Positions 27,344 to 35,363 of a stretch of 64,000 nt of DNA are shown piece after piece. The notes beneath the pieces are model-generated. The model saw nothing but the letters and a program-made list of their open reading frames with translations. It searched no databases and had not been told where the DNA came from. The DNA is from Aestuariirhabdus sp049985285 (lineage in GTDB: Bacteria; Pseudomonadota; Gammaproteobacteria; Pseudomonadales; Aestuariirhabdaceae): NCBI RefSeq assembly GCF_049985285.1, contig NZ_JBNIEU010000002.1, positions 1,167,001-1,231,000 on the forward strand, given 5' to 3'. The translations under genes and the position numbers were made by a program. Every line of letters starts with the position of its first letter. The stretch's first letter is position 1.

Positions 27344-28598
27344 CCTTTTCGTTACTGCGGTAATTGCCCTATCTCTGCTGTTTATTCTGAGGCATCCCTA
27401 TATAGGTATCCTTGTCTGGAGCTGGTTAGGGTATATGAACCCTCATAAGCTGACCTGGGGGTTTGCAACAACCTTACCATTCGCCCAAATTGTTGCGGTT
27501 GTGACCTTGCTTGGGATCTTGATCCATCGTGAAAGAAGCACTATTCCTCGCGACCCCCTCGTTGTAGTGCTGGTTCTCTACGCTCTATGGTTATTGATAA
27601 CCACCTTGGATGCGCAATACAGCGCCTATGCATGGCCTCAACTGGAGAAGGTTTACAAAATACTCTTTATGACCTTTATTACCCTCTACCTGATTAACAG
27701 TAGGAAACGCATCGAATTGTTGGTCGCGGTGATTGCACTTTCAATCGGGTTCTACGGAATAAAGGGCGGTATCTTCACACTGATTACCGGCGGGGGGTTT
27801 CGGATAATGGGGCCTCCAGACAGTTTTATCGGAGGGAACAATGAAATTGGATTGGCCCTTATCATGATCGTGCCGTTGTTTCGCTACTTTCAGCTTTCAT
27901 CAACCTATAGGTTGGTTAGATGGGGGGCAGGAATCGCTATAGGACTTTGTTTGATTTCGATCCTGGGTACCCAGTCAAGAGGAGCTCTGTTGGGATTGGG
28001 TGCGATGGCGTTCATGTTGATTATGATGAGCAGGAAACGATTTGTTTTGCTGGTTTCTCTCATCGTTTTGCTACCGGCATTGGTGACGTTTATGCCTGAA
28101 AGCTGGCATGAAAGAATGGCCAGTATTGGGAGCTATCAAGAGGATAAGTCGGCTCAAGGCCGTTTCTCAGCATGGAGGTTTGCGTTTGAAGTGGCCAAAG
28201 ATGAGCCCTTTACCGGGGGAGGATTCGAAGTTTTTGCGGGGCGGACCGATGCCCATAGCATCTATTTCGAAGTGCTTGGAGAGCATGGTTTTATCGGTTT
28301 GGCGCTCTTTCTCGCTTTGTTGATTGGAGGCTGGGTTGCGAGTGGGCGAGGGGTTAAGGATAGGTCGGAAAAATGGCGTTCCGATTTGATGGCGATGGTC
28401 CGAGTAAGCCTTGTTGGCTACGCAGTATCTGGTGCGTTTTTAGGTCTGGCCTATTTTGATCTCTTCTATCACCTTATTGCTATTATTATCGTTACAAACT
28501 CCCTTTCCATAAATGGAATGCGGGCCGGGGAAGAGCCGTTGCTAGTCGGTACGCCAGCGCGAGGACGTGCCGCAAAGGAGACCAGGAGTGAGCCCTAG
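27336..28598 (+). CDS. Putative O-glycosylation ligase, exosortase A-associated (Wzy/WaaL-like)
   Basis: A 420-residue protein with about ten hydrophobic helices. GYMNPHKLTWGFA near residue 34-46 is characteristic of the TIGR03097 group of exosortase A-linked O-antigen ligase/polymerase proteins. The Wzy_C-like loop (QGRFSAWRFAFEVAKDEP...GGGFEVF) lies near 270-300 with a following HSIYFEVLGEHG. It may polymerise the repeat unit or attach glycan to protein. GTG start at 27336, overlapping the upstream stop. Confidence 0.85.
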   Translation: MRDLFVTAVIALSLLFILRHPYIGILVWSWLGYMNPHKLTWGFATTLPFAQIVAVVTLLGILIHRERSTIPRDPLVVVLVLYALWLLITTLDAQYSAYAWPQLEKVYKILFMTFITLYLINSRKRIELLVAVIALSIGFYGIKGGIFTLITGGGFRIMGPPDSFIGGNNEIGLALIMIVPLFRYFQLSSTYRLVRWGAGIAIGLCLISILGTQSRGALLGLGAMAFMLIMMSRKRFVLLVSLIVLLPALVTFMPESWHERMASIGSYQEDKSAQGRFSAWRFAFEVAKDEPFTGGGFEVFAGRTDAHSIYFEVLGEHGFIGLALFLALLIGGWVASGRGVKDRSEKWRSDLMAMVRVSLVGYAVSGAFLGLAYFDLFYHLIAIIIVTNSLSINGMRAGEEPLLVGTPARGRAAKETRSEP

Positions 28599-29403
28599 AA
28601 TCACAGATTATGCCCGAGATAGAGCTATTGGCCTTATTAAGTCGGGATACAGGAAGCTCAGGAGGGAGCCGGCAGAGCGGGTCATACTCGTAGCGGGCGT
28701 GCAGCGTTCAGGTACGAATATGGTCATGGATATATTTGATCGATGCATCGATACAGACGTCTACCATGAAACCGATGAACGAGCGTTTGATAACTATCAG
28801 ATGTTACCTATCGACAGGATACAAGGGCTGGTTCTTTCCAGTCGCTCGCGCTGTTTCATCATTAAGTGTTTATGCGAACTACAGTCTATTGATACGCTAA
28901 TGGGCTCCTTTGGCAATGTCAGGGTTGTCTGGGTGGTGCGGCACTACCATGACGTGGTCAACTCGATGCTGGTCTCTTTTAGAAATCAGGCTGAGCAGGT
29001 TAAACGTATCATCCGCTACAGAGTGTCCGACGGGTGGCTCTCTGAGGGAATGAGCGATGAGACCTATAACCTGCTTTGTGAAACAGTCGGTGACAAGGAG
29101 CTTGACGATGCATCGGCCTCCGCGTTGCAGTGGTACTTTCGGAATATCCTGTTTTTTGAGAAGAATCTTGAAAACCATGAGGACGTTATGTTGGTCCGGT
29201 ATGAAGATCTTGTTAGAAATCCGTCGATGCAAATGGACCGGTTATACGGCTTCGCTGGGTTGGACGAATCCTATCACTTTAGTAAGGAGATATATTCATC
29301 TTCAATTGGTAGGAAGAAACCGCTGGATATACAGTCCGATGTTGAAATTCTTTGTCAGGCTTTATACAACAAATTCGAAACCTACTTCTCTCCCTCGAAG
29401 TGA
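28588..29403 (+). CDS. Sulfotransferase-like protein
   Basis: The 271-residue protein has the 5'-PSB loop GVQRSGTN (about residues 37-44) and a VVRHYHDVVNSM segment near 114-126 in the place of the 3'-phosphate site, as in sulfotransferases. It differs from the one at 2204. The GTG at 28588 is chosen: AAGGAG lies 7 nt upstream, and the start overlaps the stop of the ligase gene. It is the last gene of the plus-strand operon; its 3' end overlaps by 22 bp the 3' end of the minus-strand gene at 29382. Likely function is sulfation of the polysaccharide. Confidence 0.7.
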   Translation: MSPRITDYARDRAIGLIKSGYRKLRREPAERVILVAGVQRSGTNMVMDIFDRCIDTDVYHETDERAFDNYQMLPIDRIQGLVLSSRSRCFIIKCLCELQSIDTLMGSFGNVRVVWVVRHYHDVVNSMLVSFRNQAEQVKRIIRYRVSDGWLSEGMSDETYNLLCETVGDKELDDASASALQWYFRNILFFEKNLENHEDVMLVRYEDLVRNPSMQMDRLYGFAGLDESYHFSKEIYSSSIGRKKPLDIQSDVEILCQALYNKFETYFSPSK

Positions 29404-31451
29404 GACGTATATATTGATTTTAATTGGTTAGCCGTTTCGCAGAAATCGGTCAGGCAATCAGCCTTCATTAAGGGGTCCGATTGTAGATTATAGAGAAACC
29501 AATGTAGGCCATCTTCAAACGGTTTGGCTACCAAAATCCAGGGGTATTGAATCACGGCACGATCTTTTGCTGCGACTATTTTTTGTAGGCAGTGGTCTGC
29601 TAATACGATACGGCCGCTCTGGTGGTCGGGGACATCAAGTAGGAGGTCAATATCAGGGTAAAACAGGTGGTTGACGTCGGCAGAGGGTGGGCGGGTTAGC
29701 CACACTCCGGTTTCCAGAAATAGTGCAGAAGCCGCCATATCATCTGTTGGAGAACTGCAGTTTTCCGATGGTTGACTCCTAAGGGGCCTGCTTTGGGTGA
29801 CAGGTATACCAAGGTGCCTGAATAGACTGGGGAATACTGAAAGGTTGGCGCAGTACGTGTGATCTATTTTTCCGATGTTTTCAGGCGTTTTAATGATGCA
29901 AGGCACTCGATTACTGAATAGCCCATCCAGATTGTTTCCTTGGCCCCATGAATCATTTTCAAAAAAATCGATGCCATGGTCAGAATAGATGACGACAGCA
30001 CAGTCGTCGTAGAGATCGCTTTGCTTTAGCTGGTCGATAATATCACCTACTCGGCGATCAAAGTTGGTGATGCAGCCTTCGTATAGTGAAAGAATCTGGT
30101 CCAGGTCAAAGGCTAGCCGGGGATCTTTCTGACTCTTGATTATATCTTCGGGTTCGGTAAGTTTTACCATGCAAAATGGAGACTGAGTTGTTTCCGCTTT
30201 GCTGTAAAGGTCATAGTAGGGGGCCTCTGACCCGAATGGCGGGTGGGCAGTTGATAGGAACAGGTTTAAAAGAAAGGGTGACTCCTCCTGACTGTAACGA
30301 TTAATCGCTTCACAAAATCGATAGGTTGCCTGTTCATTTTGTGGCACACCGGCGGCGAAATGAATCTCCGGGAGCAGGCTTAGTCCGATGCGGCCGGAAC
30401 TAAAAAGAGAGAGAAACAGGCGGTATTGTTTTGTACCCTGACGCAGTAAGTATCGAATATTCCACTGGTCGGGGGGAGTATTATGTTCGTCAAAACCATA
30501 ATCATAGCGCGCAAAATCGCTGCCGGCCCAATCACTATAGGTTGCTGTTCGGTACCCCATCCCTTTAAGAAAACGAATCTGGGATTTCAGGTTTACCGTA
30601 TCTGGGTCGGTAAAGTTATCCCAAAGTTTTGTCTCATTTGGCCACTGAGAGCAAAACAGGGATGCTAAAGAGGGCGCGGTCCGGGCAATTGGGGTGACCA
30701 TGTTCGTATAACGAACTGCTTGTTTGCCGAGTTGATCCAGGTTGGGAGTGAGAGATGTTCCCTGTGGGGTAAGTTTTCCTAAGTAGTCCTCCCGGAAAGT
30801 ATCGCAGCCAATCATGATTATGTTCGGCAGGGCATGCGTCTTTCTTTCGGAGGAATCGGTTTTGGAAACGGGTGGTTTTCTTTTGTAACTTACCAGAAGA
30901 TCTAACTGAAGAAGGATAACCAGGAGGGATGCAATAGAGTAAAAAAAACCATCCGTAAGAAATAGAAGTCTGAGAGCACCAAGAGTTGCGGTAGCAAGTA
31001 GTAACCACTCAAGTGTGATAATGAATCTTCTAGGCATCAACTTCCGTAGGCGCAGCCAGTGGCGGCTCTGAATATTGCTATTTATTGCTATAGCCGCCGG
31101 ATTATTATGGAGGATTGTGCCGACTCTAAGCAAAACCATTCCGCCAGTAACTCCTATCGAAAAGAGCAGAATAGCAACTGTAGAGAGCTGCGTATCACTT
31201 AGAGTGCTCAAAAAAATAACGATGGTGGCACTGTAAAAGGCCAGGGCCGATAACAGTAGGCTACTTATCAACCATTGGCGCGCTATTGATAGTATTGCCA
31301 ATACCCTAAAACGCGACACAATAGCTTTTGAGACCCCGGGTCCTGTTCTGGAATAGGACCTAAGCGATGTAAATAAAATGATGCAGGAACCGACCATACC
31401 GGTAAGTCCGATAAGGCCGATAAGTGCAATTAGATCAGGAGCGCTATTCAT
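29382..31451 (-). CDS. Membrane alkaline-phosphatase-superfamily (sulfatase-like) protein with Thr nucleophile
   Basis: A 689-residue protein: about five membrane helices in residues 1-195, then a sulfatase-like catalytic domain. Metal and active-site landmarks are IIMIGCDTFRED (D217), RTAPSLASLF (T258) and SDHGID (D491, H492). The formylglycine motif C/S-x-P-x-R is missing; the equivalent residue is Thr in TAPS, followed by Leu, not Arg. This resembles LtaS/phosphoethanolamine transferases rather than sulfate ester hydrolases. It may add or remove a phospho-substituent on the glycan in the periplasm. It is the last gene of the minus-strand operon. Confidence 0.72.
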   Translation of the reverse strand: MNSAPDLIALIGLIGLTGMVGSCIILFTSLRSYSRTGPGVSKAIVSRFRVLAILSIARQWLISSLLLSALAFYSATIVIFLSTLSDTQLSTVAILLFSIGVTGGMVLLRVGTILHNNPAAIAINSNIQSRHWLRLRKLMPRRFIITLEWLLLATATLGALRLLFLTDGFFYSIASLLVILLQLDLLVSYKRKPPVSKTDSSERKTHALPNIIMIGCDTFREDYLGKLTPQGTSLTPNLDQLGKQAVRYTNMVTPIARTAPSLASLFCSQWPNETKLWDNFTDPDTVNLKSQIRFLKGMGYRTATYSDWAGSDFARYDYGFDEHNTPPDQWNIRYLLRQGTKQYRLFLSLFSSGRIGLSLLPEIHFAAGVPQNEQATYRFCEAINRYSQEESPFLLNLFLSTAHPPFGSEAPYYDLYSKAETTQSPFCMVKLTEPEDIIKSQKDPRLAFDLDQILSLYEGCITNFDRRVGDIIDQLKQSDLYDDCAVVIYSDHGIDFFENDSWGQGNNLDGLFSNRVPCIIKTPENIGKIDHTYCANLSVFPSLFRHLGIPVTQSRPLRSQPSENCSSPTDDMAASALFLETGVWLTRPPSADVNHLFYPDIDLLLDVPDHQSGRIVLADHCLQKIVAAKDRAVIQYPWILVAKPFEDGLHWFLYNLQSDPLMKADCLTDFCETANQLKSIYTSHFEGEK

Positions 31452-32385
31452 AAGGAGGGGACTTGTCGCCTCGTCTTTGGTAAAGGCTTATATAGGCTGC
31501 TATCTCCCCAGCTGTACTGGAACAGCGCATTAAATAGAAGCGCAATCGGGCCAATGGAATCGGCCACAGCAACTGACAGATATTGAGCGCCATTTTAGTA
31601 AACAGGAAGCGGGGTGGTAGCTGGCGGTTGGTGATTTTTATGTAGGCAGCAGAACGGCTGCGGGAATAGGCTTTTTTTAGTAGATAGCCTAGAGTCAGGC
31701 GTTTTGAGTCAACCCAGTGGTACTGCAGAGGGGCGGGGTCGTAAAGGATTCGGTAACCCTTGTTAAGAGCGCGTCGTACATAGTCACCGTCCTCTCCACC
31801 TCCAAGGTTATGTCCCAGGGGGCCGAGGTATACATTGAAGTCACCCACCTGAGCCGTGACAGCTTTGGCCATTACCAGGTTGCCGCCCCCGGGTAGCCGC
31901 TCCTTTGCAGTGATCTCTCTATTTTCCTCCCCAAGATCGTAGTGGGGGATTGGCAGGGGGTAGACCGGGTATTGTTTGTCGTGAATCCACAGGGGTTCAT
32001 GACCGTCCCAATCGGGAATGATTTTACCGCAGAAAATTTCATAATCAGGGTTCTGCTCTATTACGCGCTCAATATTCCGGAAGAAGCCATTATCGATCCG
32101 ATGGTCATCATCGATGTAGATTTGATAGTCGCCGGTAAGGTGTTTTATAGCGAGATTCAGTGCATGGGATTTTCCTGCTTTCTCCTCGATGAGCACTCTT
32201 AGAGGGAAAGGGTAGCTTGCTGCTAGTTCTTTAACTCGCTCTTCGGTATCGTCCGAGCAATGATTCGCAATCACTGTTACTGAAAGATCTGCATGCAGTG
32301 GTTTTTTGGCGGCTGATATAGAGGATAGAGTCTGCGCCAATAACGCGGAACGGTTATGAGTGCAAATAATGACCTCTAGCTGCAT
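31444..32385 (-). CDS. Family 2 glycosyltransferase
   Basis: The 313-residue GT-A protein starts with LEVIICTHNRS, contains HCSDDTEE for nucleotide contact and a DDDHRID motif near residue 97 as its metal site, and a GGGEDGDYVRRA segment near 200-211 typical of GT2 acceptor domains. The C-terminus may associate with the membrane. It overlaps both neighbours by 8-10 bp within the 37156-29382 operon. Sugar specificity is not readable. Confidence 0.82.
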   Translation of the reverse strand: MQLEVIICTHNRSALLAQTLSSISAAKKPLHADLSVTVIANHCSDDTEERVKELAASYPFPLRVLIEEKAGKSHALNLAIKHLTGDYQIYIDDDHRIDNGFFRNIERVIEQNPDYEIFCGKIIPDWDGHEPLWIHDKQYPVYPLPIPHYDLGEENREITAKERLPGGGNLVMAKAVTAQVGDFNVYLGPLGHNLGGGEDGDYVRRALNKGYRILYDPAPLQYHWVDSKRLTLGYLLKKAYSRSRSAAYIKITNRQLPPRFLFTKMALNICQLLWPIPLARLRFYLMRCSSTAGEIAAYISLYQRRGDKSPPYE

Positions 32386-33323
32386 TGTGACTGTTCCGTG
32401 TCTAGCCCTCTATCCCGATAACCCCGGATCATTCCAATTGTATGGGAGACGTTCATCCATTCCCTTACCGCCGGAGAACGAGCCCGTAGTGAGGCTATGC
32501 AGGCGGTAGCAGATTGGTTGATGAGGTTTCTATACAAAAAACGTGGTGCCCCAAATAGATTTTTAGTGTAGCTGGGGTCTCGATAGCGAGCTGTTCGATA
32601 CCCGGCACGGTGGTGAAGATTTAGAAAATAGGAACGCGTCAGTCGCCACTCCTCAACGAAATGATCTACTGCCATCTCTGGAACATAACCTAGCTTGATG
32701 CTCTTGTTTTCCAGAAATTGTCGAAACATGATGCCGTCAGACCCTCCACCGATAACATTTCCTACACGATTAAATTTTTTGTTAAATACCAACTCTTTAT
32801 TGTGTCGAAAAATGTCCATGCGATATGCAATATTTGCTGTCCATAGGGGATACTGGTCACTTTTTATTTCGAAACTACTGTCACCGTAATCGATGGCAGC
32901 GAGAAAGGGGAGCAGGCTATCGGATAGCCATCCTGGCCGTTTTTCGTGGAATGAAATCTGAACCTTGCCGCCAACCACGTCGTAACCACTTTGCAGGGCA
33001 CGATAAGCAGATTGTATGAGTCCCGTTAGAGGGATTTCATCATCGTCAATGAAGATCATATAGTCTTCATCGATGCACTCTTTTAACGCCCGGTTTCTTG
33101 CAGGGACGATACCTTGTTCTGGTTCGGTGACAAAATCAAGGGGATGCCCTGTTTCTCTTTTCAGGGTTGCCAGCACTTCAAGGGTGTTATCGCTACTGTT
33201 ATTGTTAATAACCAGTATACGGATCGGAATATCACACTCCTGCTCGCGGATCGCTTCGATAAGCTTAGCAAGGTTATCCGCTCTGTTGTAGGTACAAAAA
33301 CAGAGTGTGATGCGCAGACTCAT
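32376..33323 (-). CDS. Family 2 glycosyltransferase
   Basis: A 315-residue GT-A enzyme with ITLCFCTYNRADNL at the start, INNNSSDNT, EQGIVPARNRAL and the metal-binding FIDDDE near residue 93. It is similar in layout to the next gene of the operon, but the two are not obvious recent duplicates. Its gene overlaps the deacetylase upstream by 4 bp and the following GT2 by 10 bp. Confidence 0.82.
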   Translation of the reverse strand: MSLRITLCFCTYNRADNLAKLIEAIREQECDIPIRILVINNNSSDNTLEVLATLKRETGHPLDFVTEPEQGIVPARNRALKECIDEDYMIFIDDDEIPLTGLIQSAYRALQSGYDVVGGKVQISFHEKRPGWLSDSLLPFLAAIDYGDSSFEIKSDQYPLWTANIAYRMDIFRHNKELVFNKKFNRVGNVIGGGSDGIMFRQFLENKSIKLGYVPEMAVDHFVEEWRLTRSYFLNLHHRAGYRTARYRDPSYTKNLFGAPRFLYRNLINQSATACIASLRARSPAVREWMNVSHTIGMIRGYRDRGLDTEQSQCS

Positions 33324-34120
33324 AGGTGGTTTCCTTGTGAGGAGGGTGGGTTAACCTTGGGTGTGAAAACACTTTTGATTAGATAGCGCAATAGCGCTTT
33401 TGCGCTGCTGTTGTTGCTTCCTAGAATGAGCTTTCGTTGAACTCTATTGAGCGTATCCATATTTTCAATTGTCAATCGCTTGATCTGATAGTCCGATAGG
33501 CTCGCAGAGACACGCCCTGCCTCGGTGGAGCAGGCGTATAAGAAGCCAGCATCTCTAACGCGTGCCATAACGTCTTTATTATAGCGGCCATAGGGGTAGG
33601 CGAGTCCAAATACGGGTTTACCGATCTGGTTTTCGAGTTCGGACTTTGCTGCAACCAGTTGCTCCTGCAGATCATTGGGCTGTATTGCGGTCATATCCTG
33701 GTGGTACGCCCCATGGAGCCCGATCTCAACGCCTAAACTAGCGAACCGTTTTATCTCTTTCATGGATAGTAGCGACAAGGCTTCCCTGTTTTTTTGCCAG
33801 TCACTATGGGAGCCAATACTGTGATAGACCACGTAAAGGGTAGCGGTGTATCCGTGTTTCAAAACGAGTTCAAGAGCCTTGCTGTTGTTCGCGTAGCCAT
33901 CATCGAACGTTAGCAATATATCCGCTTTGGAGCGCACTCCTTCATCAGTGAATACCGAGCTTACCGAGAGGTCTGACAGCTTCATCATCGCTAAATGGCT
34001 GCGGAATTCATTAAAATCGAGGGACCATAGCCAATCATTATCCGTATCATGAAAAGCATGATACATAAGTGCTGTTTGAGGCAGACTTTTCAGTAGCTGA
34101 TTTTGAGCTAATGTGATCAT
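33320..34120 (-). CDS. Polysaccharide deacetylase family protein
   Basis: The 266-residue protein has a clear NodB domain: TFDDGY with the catalytic Asp pair near residue 70-75, LHGAYH with H-x3-H near 134-139, and AYPYGRYN near 175. No signal peptide is obvious, so action is probably at the inner face or in the cytoplasm. It is the third deacetylase of the window and the only one with the canonical TFDDG motif. It lies 34 bp after the GT4 gene and overlaps the following GT2 by 4 bp. Confidence 0.85.
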   Translation of the reverse strand: MITLAQNQLLKSLPQTALMYHAFHDTDNDWLWSLDFNEFRSHLAMMKLSDLSVSSVFTDEGVRSKADILLTFDDGYANNSKALELVLKHGYTATLYVVYHSIGSHSDWQKNREALSLLSMKEIKRFASLGVEIGLHGAYHQDMTAIQPNDLQEQLVAAKSELENQIGKPVFGLAYPYGRYNKDVMARVRDAGFLYACSTEAGRVSASLSDYQIKRLTIENMDTLNRVQRKLILGSNNSSAKALLRYLIKSVFTPKVNPPSSQGNHL

Positions 34121-34154
34121 GGAATCCTGTGGGTCAGTGATAGCGATGACTCTT

Positions 34155-35363
34155 CTATTTACCTATATCGTTAAGTTGCAACGCCTGTCTGGAGTCAAGG
34201 GGAGCAGGGTTGAATATGGAATAGGTATTCGCTGCCACCGCGTTCCAGGAAAAATCCCTGTGAGCCCGTTGATGTGCATTGTTAGCCAGCTCGCCCCTAA
34301 GCTTTTTATCGTTGAGTAACCGAAAAACGCCATCGAAAACGGAATCTACAGAGTCACCATCGCAGTTTAATCCCGTCTCCATATGTCGTACTGCCGATAC
34401 GACACCACCACTTAATCCGGAAATAGATGCTTTGCCGCAGGCTGCGGCTTCTAGATAGACCATTCCAAATCCCTCCACATCACCATCTACCTCTCTGTTT
34501 GGCATCACAAATAGATCACAAGAGCGGTAAAGCGCTGGAAGGTCCTCTTCGTCAACGGCGCCAAGAAGCGTTACGCTGTCAGATAATTTTTTGTTGCTTA
34601 TCATCGTTTGCAGGTACTGCTCGTCCTCACCGATGCCAGCGATTGCGTAATGCACCTTTACTCCTGCTGCGCGCAGTCGTGCCGTCACCTCGATCATGGT
34701 ATCGAAACCCTTCCTTCGCGATAGTCGCCCTACCGATACCAGAAGGCACCCTTCGGCGCTGTCGGGCAATCTATTACGTATAGATAGGTCGGAAGGCAAA
34801 GCCTGTTCCTGGAACTGTTCAGTTTTAACTCCCGGGTGGATCAATCGAATAGAGCCCTGATCCACACCAAGATCAATGAGTCTCTGCTGGGTAAATTCAC
34901 TGTTCGCAATGACGATGTCCGTATGCCGGTAGACCCAGCTCATTACTCTGCTTTTTATTGGGGTACGCCAGGTCGTAATCTCTTCACCGTGGGCGTAGAT
35001 TAAACAGGGTTTGCGAAATAAACGCGCCAGAGATAAAGCCACCAATCCTTCGGGGAGTACACGGCCTGCGTGGTATTGAAGGGGACGATGCCGCCAGGCG
35101 ATTTTGAATCCGCCCCACAGTAAGCGCCAGTAAAGAATTAGGGACTCGGGTCTTAACCAGCGCACCCGTTCCAGTCGCACTCTATGAATGCTGTTGGGGT
35201 GTCTGCGATCTGCTTCTTGAACCTCGGGTGCGGAGGCCGTTAGGATATGAACCGACCCTCCCCCAAGCCGACGGTAGACTTGATCAAACCATACCGCCGT
35301 TCCGCCTTTGGTTGGTGCAAACAGCTCGGTAATGACCAGTGCGGAATAGTTATCGGGTTTCAT
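34155..35363 (-). CDS. Family 4 glycosyltransferase
   Basis: A 402-residue GT-B enzyme with ITELFAPTKGGTAVW at the N-terminus, IYAHGEEI in the acceptor half, VSVGRLSRRKGFD opening the donor half and EGFGMVYLEAAACG with the E-x7-E residues. It is related to PimB-like mannosyltransferases in layout. It overlaps the asparagine-synthase-like gene by 4 bp. Confidence 0.87.
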   Translation of the reverse strand: MKPDNYSALVITELFAPTKGGTAVWFDQVYRRLGGGSVHILTASAPEVQEADRRHPNSIHRVRLERVRWLRPESLILYWRLLWGGFKIAWRHRPLQYHAGRVLPEGLVALSLARLFRKPCLIYAHGEEITTWRTPIKSRVMSWVYRHTDIVIANSEFTQQRLIDLGVDQGSIRLIHPGVKTEQFQEQALPSDLSIRNRLPDSAEGCLLVSVGRLSRRKGFDTMIEVTARLRAAGVKVHYAIAGIGEDEQYLQTMISNKKLSDSVTLLGAVDEEDLPALYRSCDLFVMPNREVDGDVEGFGMVYLEAAACGKASISGLSGGVVSAVRHMETGLNCDGDSVDSVFDGVFRLLNDKKLRGELANNAHQRAHRDFSWNAVAANTYSIFNPAPLDSRQALQLNDIGK

